Source: Deltaproteobacteria bacterium
GTDB lineage: Bacteria > Desulfobacterota > Desulfobacteria > Desulfobacterales > JAUVKB01
Length of the DNA stretch: 18,660 bases
Direction: 5' to 3'
Assembly (NCBI GenBank): GCA_030596405.1
Contig: JAUVKB010000017.1
Coordinates: forward strand, 1 to 18,660
The position numbers were made by a program, and so were the translations under genes. The notes under the pieces were generated by a model. That model made no database searches. It was not told where the DNA came from and was given only the letters and a program-made list of their open reading frames with translations. Shown here one piece after another: positions 1 to 6,108 of the stretch. Position 1 is the first letter of the stretch. Each line of letters opens with the position of its first letter.

Positions 1-169
1 ATTGCTCGAAAGCAGTTGGCATAGTAGTCAAAATAAAAATAATTATTGTTAGTCTCCAAAGGGAGAGGTATATCTAAAATCGGTAGTTATGGGCATATGC
101 TCAATTAGAATGAGAGGTCGTTTCTGATTTCGCATCAAATTGGGTCAGTGCTATAATTTTCAACGCTAA
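1..169. other. leader region without a recognisable gene
   Basis: All three forward frames are broken by stops in this stretch, and I recognise no RNA family or repeat in it. The only signal I can support is an extended -10 promoter at its right end. It may be the intergenic region between an unseen upstream gene and the VTC cassette. Confidence 0.5.
129..157 (+). promoter_or_regulatory. candidate extended -10 promoter for the VTC cassette
   Basis: A perfect TATAAT lies at 152-157. It is preceded by TG one base away at 149-150, which is the extended -10 arrangement. A 4/6 match to TTGACA (TTCGCA) lies 17 bases upstream at 129-134. It points towards the short ORF at 221 and the VTC gene at 481, with no other candidate start site between. 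This is sequence pattern only. Confidence 0.4.
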
Positions 170-220
170 TGCGGTAGCCGATTTGCCGATTTATGGACGG
201 ACACTATCTATGATTCCTTT

Positions 221-427
221 GTGGATGGAGACATAAAAGACAAAAAGCGGATCGTTGTGGCTCCGACAGTGGATTCGGCAAGCAAAAGGAAGGCAAGGGT
301 AAACACGATATGGCTCTATCCTGAGGACAATAAGTCTGTACAGGGTCTTTTTTTTAACCCTTATTGGACCGCTGTCAGGCCTTCGATCAGGGGTTCTTAT
401 GGATTTCAGAGTGAAAAAACTCCGTGA
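221..427 (+). CDS. short unrecognised ORF, possibly a 3' gene remnant
   Basis: The open frame runs from a stop at 167-169 to TGA at 425-427, and its only usual start codon is GTG at 221. I do not recognise the product of at most 68 residues. Its composition looks protein-like: the C-terminal half carries WLYPED, GLFFNPYW and a basic patch KRKAR, and there is no hydrophobic segment. No Shine-Dalgarno sequence precedes the GTG. The in-frame residues before it (RFADLWTDTIYD) read as a natural continuation, which suggests that the original start was further upstream and has been lost. It ends 53 bases before the VTC start and runs in the same direction. It could be a real small gene, a decayed gene end, or chance. 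Confidence 0.3.
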   Translation: MDGDIKDKKRIVVAPTVDSASKRKARVNTIWLYPEDNKSVQGLFFNPYWTAVRPSIRGSYGFQSEKTP

Positions 428-480
428 TATCCGTGGGGTCCGTGACAGGAAAAGTCGATAATGCTTCCAGGGATATCATT

Positions 481-1194
481 ATGTTAAATTTGAATGTTGA
501 ACGCTATGAATTGAAGTATTTCATCAATCACATGGAAAACCATGCTTTGGTGAATCGTCTGAAACATGCGCTAAAGTCCGACCCGCACAGCGTGCCCCAC
601 AGGGGCTATTCTATCCGGAGCGTTTACTTTGACTCTTATGATGACGAGTGCCTCCATGAAAAACTGGCCGGCACACAGTTTAGAAGAAAATATCGTTTAA
701 GAAGTTATAATACAGAGGATGAAACGGTGAAGTTTGAAATAAAAAACAAGGCGAACAATCAGATTTTCAAGGAAACGGCATCCATTGGGAGGGAGAGCGC
801 TCATGAAATCATTCTCGGCAATTATGAAGAAATGCTCAAGTATAATAATCCCATTTTGAACAAGATCTATATCGCCTTTAAAACCAAGATGTTCAAACCA
901 AAGGTCATGGTTGAATACGAAAGGGATGCCTTTATTTTTCATCACTTTAATGTGAGAATAACCATTGACAATAACCTGAGGGCAAATACCAGCTGTTTTG
1001 ATCTTTTCTCAAGAAATTTTCACGCACTGCCGGTCGTTTTGGAGGGGAAGGATATCCTTGAGATAAAATACAACACCGTCCTGCCTGATTTTATCAGGAA
1101 TGTGATACAATTAGACTCGCTGGAAAGATCGGCCATCAGCAAATACGCATTGTCAAGAAGATTTCTCAAAACAAGTTATTGGGAGGATATCTAA
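481..1194 (+). CDS. VTC-domain protein (polyphosphate polymerase-like)
   Basis: This is a 237-residue protein made almost entirely of a VTC domain, the triphosphate-tunnel fold of the yeast vacuolar transporter chaperone that polymerises polyphosphate from ATP. Visible tunnel elements, in order, are ERYELKY (7-13), YFDS (49-52), the basic strand RRKYRLR (68-74), KFEIKNK (84-90), RITID (159-163), LEIKYN (193-198) and SKYA near the C-terminus. The basic and acidic residues expected to bind phosphate and metal are therefore retained. I chose ATG 481 because AGGGA at 469-473 sits seven bases upstream and the VTC fold starts right after it. An in-frame GTG at 424 would add 19 residues unlike the family. 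There is no signal peptide, so the protein should be cytosolic. It directly abuts the DUF4956 gene, a known pairing in bacteria. The substrate in this organism is unproven. Confidence 0.85.
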   Translation: MLNLNVERYELKYFINHMENHALVNRLKHALKSDPHSVPHRGYSIRSVYFDSYDDECLHEKLAGTQFRRKYRLRSYNTEDETVKFEIKNKANNQIFKETASIGRESAHEIILGNYEEMLKYNNPILNKIYIAFKTKMFKPKVMVEYERDAFIFHHFNVRITIDNNLRANTSCFDLFSRNFHALPVVLEGKDILEIKYNTVLPDFIRNVIQLDSLERSAISKYALSRRFLKTSYWEDI

Positions 1195-1887
1195 ATGAAT
1201 CAACTCACGTTTCCTGATATTTTTAAAAAAGGCTTTATTAACATGTCGGGCGGATTTGAGCGCTTTACTTCAGTGGATGTGGTGGTGAACATATTCATAT
1301 CATTTGCCATAGGAATGTTCATATTCTACATATACAAAAAAACCTTCCGGGGTGTCCTGTATCAGAAAAGCTTTAATGTCACCCTGGTTATCGTCTGTAC
1401 CATTACCACCTTGATTATCATGACCATCAGCGGGAATCTGGTCCTCTCCCTCGGCATGGTCGGGGCGCTTTCCATTGTCCGTTTTAGAACGCCCATTAAA
1501 GATCCCATTGATTTGGCCTTCCTTTTCTGGGCTATAACCGTGGGGATCGCCAACGGAGTCAACTACTTTAATATTTCCATTATCGGGTCCGTATTTGTCA
1601 GTATAATCATATTGTTGCTTACGAGAAAGGAGGAAATAGATACGCCTTATCTCTTGGTAATGGAGATGCCTTCCGACGGGGAGGATGACGATGTGAATAA
1701 ACTCATCTCAGGCGCGGTGAGCAAAATCAAATTGAAATCCAAAAGCATCAACCCCTCTTTTGCCGAACTAACCTTTGAAGTGAGGTTGAAGGATGGGGAT
1801 ACGTCTTTTCTGAAGACACTGCGCGATGAAATGAAGGTCACAAAGGCCACTCTAATTTCATATAGTGGCGATCTGTCAAGTGTATAA
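1195..1887 (+). CDS. DUF4956 membrane protein
   Basis: This is a 230-residue integral membrane protein of the DUF4956 family. Hydrophobic helices lie at about residues 28-47, 60-82 and 105-142 (the last stretch probably two helices). The family core GMVGALSIVRFRTPIKDP is at about 88-105. A soluble C-terminal domain of about 85 residues follows. The ATG immediately follows the VTC stop codon, and GGAGG at 1181-1185 inside the VTC gene is its ribosome site, so the two are very likely translated together. Family function is unknown. Members often neighbour VTC-domain and CotH-like proteins, which suggests a membrane partner for the VTC enzyme. The assignment rests on the core motif and the gene order. 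Confidence 0.8.
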   Translation: MNQLTFPDIFKKGFINMSGGFERFTSVDVVVNIFISFAIGMFIFYIYKKTFRGVLYQKSFNVTLVIVCTITTLIIMTISGNLVLSLGMVGALSIVRFRTPIKDPIDLAFLFWAITVGIANGVNYFNISIIGSVFVSIIILLLTRKEEIDTPYLLVMEMPSDGEDDDVNKLISGAVSKIKLKSKSINPSFAELTFEVRLKDGDTSFLKTLRDEMKVTKATLISYSGDLSSV

Positions 1888-1900
1888 TTTGCTGGTGGGC

Positions 1901-2944
1901 ATGTTCAAAAAAGACATTTTTCACAGCAAACGCTCGAAAAAGGCAAGAGAAAGCTGTTTTTTCCTCTGTTTCAGTCTGGTGTTGTTCCACACTATTTTTA
2001 TTGGATCTGTGAATCTGTCAGCAAAAGACCTCACCGATAAAGACACTCTGACATTCTCGATCAAGACCGAGCAACGCGATACGGCATGGACCTATCTGCG
2101 GGACAAGTATGGTGCAAAGAATTTTTTTCTGAGAAAAACAGATCCTGCTTTAAGTACCGAGTTTTTTTCAGAGCTCCGCCGGGAAGCGTACTTTGACACA
2201 CCCGATTTGGCCTTGCTTCGTGCTGATCATGCGGTCAGGTATTCCATCAGGGCATATAATAATGACATAAGGCCGGGAATAAAAAATGAAATAGTCGAGA
2301 TTTTGATGTCTGACATTGATGGCTATGGACTTGATTTGGCAAGGATCAGTAATTTTGGAATAATTTTAGACGATAGTATCCAATTTAAAGTGGTCCACTA
2401 CAACGTGACCATGTCACCCGATGGAAAGCACCGTTTGTTGGGCATCGTCAAGAGGGCTGCCAGGCCGGTTTTCAAGGATGTGCTTAAAAAAATCGGCATT
2501 GAAAATCCCTTTTACCTCATAAATGTTATGAACGTAGGCAGCCGGAGGGCCGGATTTAAAATTATTCATAAGGATATTCCAATCGGGAGAATCTATCTGG
2601 AAGAGGTCGCTGCAGAAAAATTTGGGATTGAATCGCTATTCTGTGTGCTAAATTTTGTCCCGGGTGCTGTCCTTGGTTCTGTGCTTACCTCGGATGAAAA
2701 AGATCGCATTGAATCGGCCATTGCAGATGATTTACACAAGAACCTTCCCGCTTTTCATCGAGCAGAAAAAACCGGTTACCAGCTTGTATTTAATCAACTG
2801 GACAACCATTTCCCTTTTCTGAAATTGCTCCTGAGGTATCCCTTACTAAAAAAGTGCGGAGAGGTTGTTTTATTATCCCTGTCTGGGCTTGTTGTATTGG
2901 TGTTGTTTTTCTATAAGAGGTTGTTCAAGGTGAAAAAATTTTAA
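1901..2944 (+). CDS. membrane-anchored protein with a degenerate CYTH-like domain
   Basis: The 347-residue product has a basic N-terminus, a hydrophobic segment at about 19-38, a large soluble part, and a second hydrophobic segment at about 320-338 ending in a basic tail. This predicts that the central domain faces the periplasm between two anchors. Residues 97-120 read YFDTPDLALLRAD...RYSIRAYN, a close match to the CYTH/triphosphate-tunnel strand pattern (YFDT...L...LR.R). The usual N-terminal ExExK motif is replaced by a TFSIK-like sequence at 51-55, so the metal-binding glutamates appear to be missing. ATG 1901 is 13 bases after the DUF4956 stop. An in-frame GTG at 1865 would overlap that gene and is less likely. 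The gene ends one base from the stop of the convergent gene, with no terminator between. The call is a weak homology judgement; the function is unknown. Confidence 0.55.
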   Translation: MFKKDIFHSKRSKKARESCFFLCFSLVLFHTIFIGSVNLSAKDLTDKDTLTFSIKTEQRDTAWTYLRDKYGAKNFFLRKTDPALSTEFFSELRREAYFDTPDLALLRADHAVRYSIRAYNNDIRPGIKNEIVEILMSDIDGYGLDLARISNFGIILDDSIQFKVVHYNVTMSPDGKHRLLGIVKRAARPVFKDVLKKIGIENPFYLINVMNVGSRRAGFKIIHKDIPIGRIYLEEVAAEKFGIESLFCVLNFVPGAVLGSVLTSDEKDRIESAIADDLHKNLPAFHRAEKTGYQLVFNQLDNHFPFLKLLLRYPLLKKCGEVVLLSLSGLVVLVLFFYKRLFKVKKF

Positions 2945-2945
2945 G

Positions 2946-3851
2946 TTAAAATATCTTTGTTAAAGTCAACGTTGTGGCATTTCCCTCAGAACGATCCACC
3001 GTTTTAAACTCGAACTCGCTTCTAAGTGAAACAAGAAGCTTGCAACAAGGTATAAAAACGCTGACCTCCGGGCCTATTGCATGAACTCTGTCATGCACGC
3101 TCTTGTCCCACTTAACATCCGAGCCGCTGTCGTCGGTGACCTGCCAATGGCAGTAGCCGACCACTCCTATATCCCAGCCCCCTGCTAATGTTTTAGCGAT
3201 ACCCCACTCAAAATGAAAATCATTGCCGGGTCTTACATCAGTTTCGTCTTTTTTGCTGTGAATTTCGTATCGACTGAGAACAGATACAGACCAGATTTTT
3301 TCAGCATCAAAATAGTATGTTCCCGCAAGGGTAAACATTCCCGTCCAAAAATCTTTACCTGGGGAAGCAGGTTTGTTTTTGTCATATTTCCCTGTTGGAA
3401 TATAAACATCAGCGGCAACCGCGGCATCATAACGAGCTCCGTGCCATCCTAACGCAATAGGTTCAATACAGATATCCGCCAATGCAAAAAGGCTGTCATC
3501 AATTCCTGCCGAGTCTATTTTAATGTCCGTGGCGACAAACGGAATTGTTGCATCGATAATGTAATCCGCCCCGAATATTTTTATATCAGTAACCCAGATA
3601 AATCTATGGGCGGTTGCAAAGACAGTTAAATCAAGATCAGCATCTGATTTATCTCCTTTTTGATCAACCAGTTCGTCGGATTCATAAAAAAGATTATACA
3701 TTTTGTAATAAAAACCCGGCGGAGGCAGAGTCCCTGCCCTAATCCCTTCCAGCCCGCTGACGTAATGTCCTGTTTCACCCGCAAAGACCGGCCCTGCTAA
3801 AATTACCACAAGACCTGAAATTATAACCAACACGTTGACAATTTTTCGCAT
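2946..3851 (-). CDS. outer-membrane beta-barrel protein, MetA-pathway/phenol-transporter-like
   Basis: The product of 301 residues begins with a clear Sec signal peptide (basic MRK, hydrophobic core, probable cleavage after PVFA near residue 24). The rest is rich in alternating aromatic and glycine strands and ends in a phenylalanine, as outer-membrane barrels do. The pattern GLEGIRAGTLPPPG...Y..YN followed by paired strands such as ADVYIPTGKYD resembles the family annotated as transporters of the phenol-degradation meta pathway. I chose ATG 3851, which has an AGAGAG ribosome site about ten bases upstream. ATG 3881, which overlaps the end of the preceding gene, has no such site. The gene follows the TrpD-like gene by 19 bases with no terminator, so it should share the cobalamin-controlled transcript. 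The specific substrate is unknown. Confidence 0.65.
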   Translation of the reverse strand: MRKIVNVLVIISGLVVILAGPVFAGETGHYVSGLEGIRAGTLPPPGFYYKMYNLFYESDELVDQKGDKSDADLDLTVFATAHRFIWVTDIKIFGADYIIDATIPFVATDIKIDSAGIDDSLFALADICIEPIALGWHGARYDAAVAADVYIPTGKYDKNKPASPGKDFWTGMFTLAGTYYFDAEKIWSVSVLSRYEIHSKKDETDVRPGNDFHFEWGIAKTLAGGWDIGVVGYCHWQVTDDSGSDVKWDKSVHDRVHAIGPEVSVFIPCCKLLVSLRSEFEFKTVDRSEGNATTLTLTKIF

Positions 3852-3870
3852 CTTTAAATATCTCTCTTTC

Positions 3871-4980
3871 TTAAAGCTCATTTATAAGCGTTTCAAACCG
3901 TCTATCGCCAGCTCCTGATTCTTCGTTTTGCACATGTATCCATTCTCTTAATTTAAGCATGGCGCGCCCGGAATCTATAATGTCACGCGCCTTTGCAACA
4001 CCTTCCTTCAGACTTCCAACATCGCCTGAAACATAAAAAATCGGGGCGGCGTTCAGACAAACCGTTTCATAAAGCCCTTTTTTGTCTCCCCCGCTAAATA
4101 TCTTTATTAATTTTAAAGCTTCTTTATGCGGAGCATCTCCTCCGGCGAGTTCCTCTAAAACAGGCTGATAAAGCAAGCCTGCTTCTTTGGGAGAAAAGGT
4201 GTAATTTTTTATTTCACCATTTTCAGACAGTTCGGCCACAAAGCTGTCGGAAACAGGAGAAAGCTCATCCATGCCGCCGGAGCCGTTTTTGCTTGAGCCG
4301 TAAAATACCATAGCCTTTTTAAACCCGATCTCTTTCATGGTCATGATGACTTTATTTACCATTTCTTTGGAGTAAACGCCCCTCACGCCATAAGAAGGTC
4401 CGGCTGGGTTTGCAAGTGATGCGGCAATATTCAGGATACTGCCGAAACACGTCTGTGACAGTATCCTGAACAGGGCTTTGGGGTGTACCTTTGAACTCAT
4501 CCCGTTAAAAAGGCCGATGCCGGTTTTTTCGATACTTTTTTTAACTATCTTAATTGAGCACTCCACATCGATGCCAAGGGCTTCGCAAAGATCGACGGTA
4601 CCGCAGCTGGAAGTAATAGCCCTTGACCCGTGTCTTGCAACACAGACTCCGCCGGCCGCAGCCACAACCGCTGCGCCTGTACTGATATTGAATGTTTTAA
4701 AATCGTCCATGCCGGTGCCGCAATTATCGACAAGCTGTTTTTTAACGTCCGGTGACGCTTTTACCGTATCAAGATTGAATATCGCCTCCCATGCCCCTGC
4801 AATCTCTTGCGGGCTTGGCCCCTTTGCCGTAATTGCAGCGATGAACGCCCCTTGATGAATATCGGTCTGTTCTCCATTAAGTATCTCGGAGAATAAACGT
4901 TTTGTTTCTTCACGAGAAAGATCTTCACCGGCAATTAATCTGTTGATAGAATTTCCAAAACTTTTAAATTTGTCATCCAT
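3871..4980 (-). CDS. divergent TrpD-family phosphoribosyltransferase under cobalamin control
   Basis: The 369-residue protein has the anthranilate phosphoribosyltransferase (nucleoside phosphorylase II) fold: an N-terminal helical part, then the PRPP loop GTGMDDFKTFNIST (88-101), RHGSR (116-120), the SS.CGT.D strand (124-130), HPKAL (166-170), SLANPAG (188-194) and the metal pair MDE (237-239). The fold and PRPP/metal site are retained, but GTGGD has become GTGMD, KHGNR has become RHGSR (the Asn that contacts anthranilate is Ser119), and the GPLTNP segment reads ASLANP with a two-residue shortening before it. No other trp gene is present. ATG 4980 has GGGAGAG six bases upstream. The frame is open further upstream to 5133, but that part is terminator and riboswitch. 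I infer that the substrate is not anthranilate, possibly a base used in cobamide synthesis. An ordinary TrpD remains possible. Confidence 0.75.
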   Translation of the reverse strand: MDDKFKSFGNSINRLIAGEDLSREETKRLFSEILNGEQTDIHQGAFIAAITAKGPSPQEIAGAWEAIFNLDTVKASPDVKKQLVDNCGTGMDDFKTFNISTGAAVVAAAGGVCVARHGSRAITSSCGTVDLCEALGIDVECSIKIVKKSIEKTGIGLFNGMSSKVHPKALFRILSQTCFGSILNIAASLANPAGPSYGVRGVYSKEMVNKVIMTMKEIGFKKAMVFYGSSKNGSGGMDELSPVSDSFVAELSENGEIKNYTFSPKEAGLLYQPVLEELAGGDAPHKEALKLIKIFSGGDKKGLYETVCLNAAPIFYVSGDVGSLKEGVAKARDIIDSGRAMLKLREWIHVQNEESGAGDRRFETLINEL

Positions 4981-4986
4981 AATTAA

Positions 4987-4993
4987 CTCTCCC
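4987..4993 (-). promoter_or_regulatory. ribosome binding site that fixes the TrpD-like start
   Basis: On the minus strand GGGAGAG stands six bases before ATG 4980 and just after the terminator's U-tract. It supports a start outside the riboswitch leader, about 50 residues shorter than the longest open frame. Confidence 0.7.
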
Positions 4994-5011
4994 TGTAAAA
5001 AGCACAAAAAA

Positions 5012-5043
5012 AAATCCTCAAGCGGTTTTCCGCTTGAGGATTT
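5012..5043 (-). terminator. intrinsic terminator of the cobalamin riboswitch leader
   Basis: A perfect 14-bp stem (5012-5025 with 5030-5043) closes a four-base loop. On the minus strand it is followed by an unbroken run of eight or nine T's (5006-5014). It lies between the riboswitch and the TrpD-like start, exactly where a transcription-attenuating expression platform belongs. Binding of cobalamin upstream would be expected to favour this hairpin and stop transcription before the gene. Confidence 0.9.
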
Positions 5044-5072
5044 ACCTTTTCCCCAATAAAAAAATAACTTAT

Positions 5073-5231
5073 ATGGCAGGTCTTCTGACTCTCGGATCGA
5101 TCTACTTGCCGCGCCTTCCCATTTTGTTTTCACTACAAAACAGTGGCAATTGCGGTTTTCGTTCCCGATTACAGCGGCGGGTCCGTACCGGATTCTAACC
5201 GGTTTACCTATTATACCCTTAAATGAGCACC
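5073..5231 (-). ncRNA. cobalamin riboswitch
   Basis: Read on the minus strand, the segment shows the conserved landmarks of the B12 riboswitch in the right order: a GGTGC start, the ACGGACCCGCCGCTGTAA core, the GCCACTG box, GGGAAGG, and the closing GAGTCAGAAGACCTGCC, the B12-box region. Spacing and total length of about 160 bases fit the family. A strong promoter lies just upstream and a perfect intrinsic terminator just downstream. The first gene it can control is the TrpD-like gene, then the outer-membrane protein gene. In this family ligand binding normally lowers expression, so both genes should be made when adenosylcobalamin or another cobamide is scarce. Confidence 0.95.
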
Positions 5232-5270
5232 ATAAAATTACAAATTAAATTTTATATAATAAAATTTTTT

Positions 5271-5297
5271 ATTATATAAAACAAAATTAATTGTCAA
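5271..5297 (-). promoter_or_regulatory. promoter of the cobalamin riboswitch transcript
   Basis: On the minus strand there is a perfect TTGACA (5292-5297) and a perfect TATAAT (5271-5276) 15 bases apart. With a 17-base spacer the -10 would be TAATAA, two bases further on. Transcription would start near 5262, about 30 bases before the riboswitch core. The flanks are very AT-rich. Confidence 0.7.
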
Positions 5298-5389
5298 TAC
5301 TTTTTGGGTACTTTCAAATATTTTTTGCCGGCAATTTATAAAAACGGCACAATATCCCGTGACACCCTTTCTCTATTTCTCAATATGCT

Positions 5390-5418
5390 TTGATTTTTTT
5401 ATTTTTTTCTACTATAAA
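5390..5418 (+). promoter_or_regulatory. promoter for the CYTH/endonuclease-family gene pair
   Basis: TTGATT (5390-5395) and TATAAA (5413-5418) are separated by exactly 17 bases, each one or two changes from consensus. They sit 65 bases before the TTG start of the CYTH gene. The promoter is divergent from the riboswitch promoter, with about 90 bases between the two. The rest of the stretch 5232-5482 is AT-rich with nothing else I recognise. Confidence 0.5.
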
Positions 5419-5470
5419 ATGTTACTATAAGCTGTTTGTTGCTTTGCAACTTTAAAACATTTTGCACCTC

Positions 5471-5475
5471 AGGGG
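5471..5475 (+). promoter_or_regulatory. ribosome binding site that fixes the CYTH gene start
   Basis: AGGGG seven bases before the TTG at 5483 decides between two in-frame TTG codons. The earlier one at 5462 has no such site and would place seven unlikely residues before the CYTH fold. Confidence 0.6.
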
Positions 5476-5482
5476 CGTCCCT

Positions 5483-6097
5483 TTGCAACCTTTAGAGATT
5501 GAAGTAAAATTTTATCCTACAGATATCGACCCTGTCCGCAACAGTATTATTGAACTCGGCGCTGATTGTCTGGGACGGGTCTTTGAAACCAATATACGAT
5601 TTGAAGATGCAAATAAAAATCTGATTAAAAAGGGCTCACTATTGCGGCTTCGTAAAGACAAAAAAACAAGGCTGACCTTTAAATCAAAGCCTCATGACAA
5701 AGACAGACAATTTAAAATATTCAGGGAGCTTGAAGTTACAGTCAGCGATTTTTCCACAATGAATATGATTCTGGAATCTTTAGGTTATTATAAAGAACAG
5801 ATATACGAAAAATGGCGGGAAACTTTTGTTTTAGATCGTATCGAATTTTGCATCGATACGATGCCTTTTGGAAATTTTCTGGAAATAGAAGGGGAAAAAG
5901 AAAAGATTAAACCATTAGCCGATAGAATCGGTTTAAAATGGGAAAAAAGGATTATACTCAGCTACCTTGATCTGTTTAATATTATAAAAGATGAATTAAA
6001 CCTGACATTTTCTGATGTGACATTCAGTAATTTTAAGGATGTCAAGGTCGACTTCGGCAAGTATGCTGATCTTTTTGAAGCAGGTCTCATAGTCTGA
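5483..6097 (+). CDS. CYTH-domain protein, class IV adenylate cyclase (CyaB)-like
   Basis: This 204-residue soluble protein is a single CYTH domain. The defining EIEVK (ExExK) motif is at residues 5-9. It is followed by the tunnel strands FETNIRF (34-40), LRLR (54-57), KTRLTFKSK (61-69), RELEV (81-85), YEKWR (108-112) and FLEIEGE (132-138). All metal- and phosphate-binding positions I can recognise are kept. The YEKWR motif and overall length resemble CyaB class IV cyclases and thiamine-triphosphatase relatives, but many such proteins hydrolyse triphosphates instead, so the reaction is open. Translation probably starts at the rare TTG codon 5483 with AGGGG seven bases before it. The gene is followed after 11 bases by an endonuclease/exonuclease/phosphatase-family gene, suggesting a two-gene operon. 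Confidence 0.8.
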   Translation: MQPLEIEVKFYPTDIDPVRNSIIELGADCLGRVFETNIRFEDANKNLIKKGSLLRLRKDKKTRLTFKSKPHDKDRQFKIFRELEVTVSDFSTMNMILESLGYYKEQIYEKWRETFVLDRIEFCIDTMPFGNFLEIEGEKEKIKPLADRIGLKWEKRIILSYLDLFNIIKDELNLTFSDVTFSNFKDVKVDFGKYADLFEAGLIV

Positions 6098-6108
6098 TCA
6101 ATTAATTA

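Noticed and set aside
20..200. Possible structured RNA or riboswitch upstream of the VTC cassette
   Set aside because: No conserved core of any riboswitch I know is visible, and no terminator or ribosome-site-masking hairpin follows.
2941..2960. Bidirectional terminator between the convergent genes ending at 2944 and 2946
   Set aside because: Only one base separates the stops, and I find no stem-loop spanning them.
4478..4855. 125-codon open frame on the plus strand
   Set aside because: It lies wholly opposite the TrpD-like gene, whose motifs are clear; it has no family signal and no ribosome site.
3871..4980. Naming the TrpD-like gene trpD as part of tryptophan synthesis
   Set aside because: There are no trp neighbours, a cobalamin riboswitch lies upstream, and key substrate motifs are altered.
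4981..5133. Extended N-terminus of the TrpD-like protein from an ATG at 5133
   Set aside because: The extra 51 codons run through the terminator hairpin and the riboswitch 3' end. ATG 4980 has a good ribosome site and fits the family.
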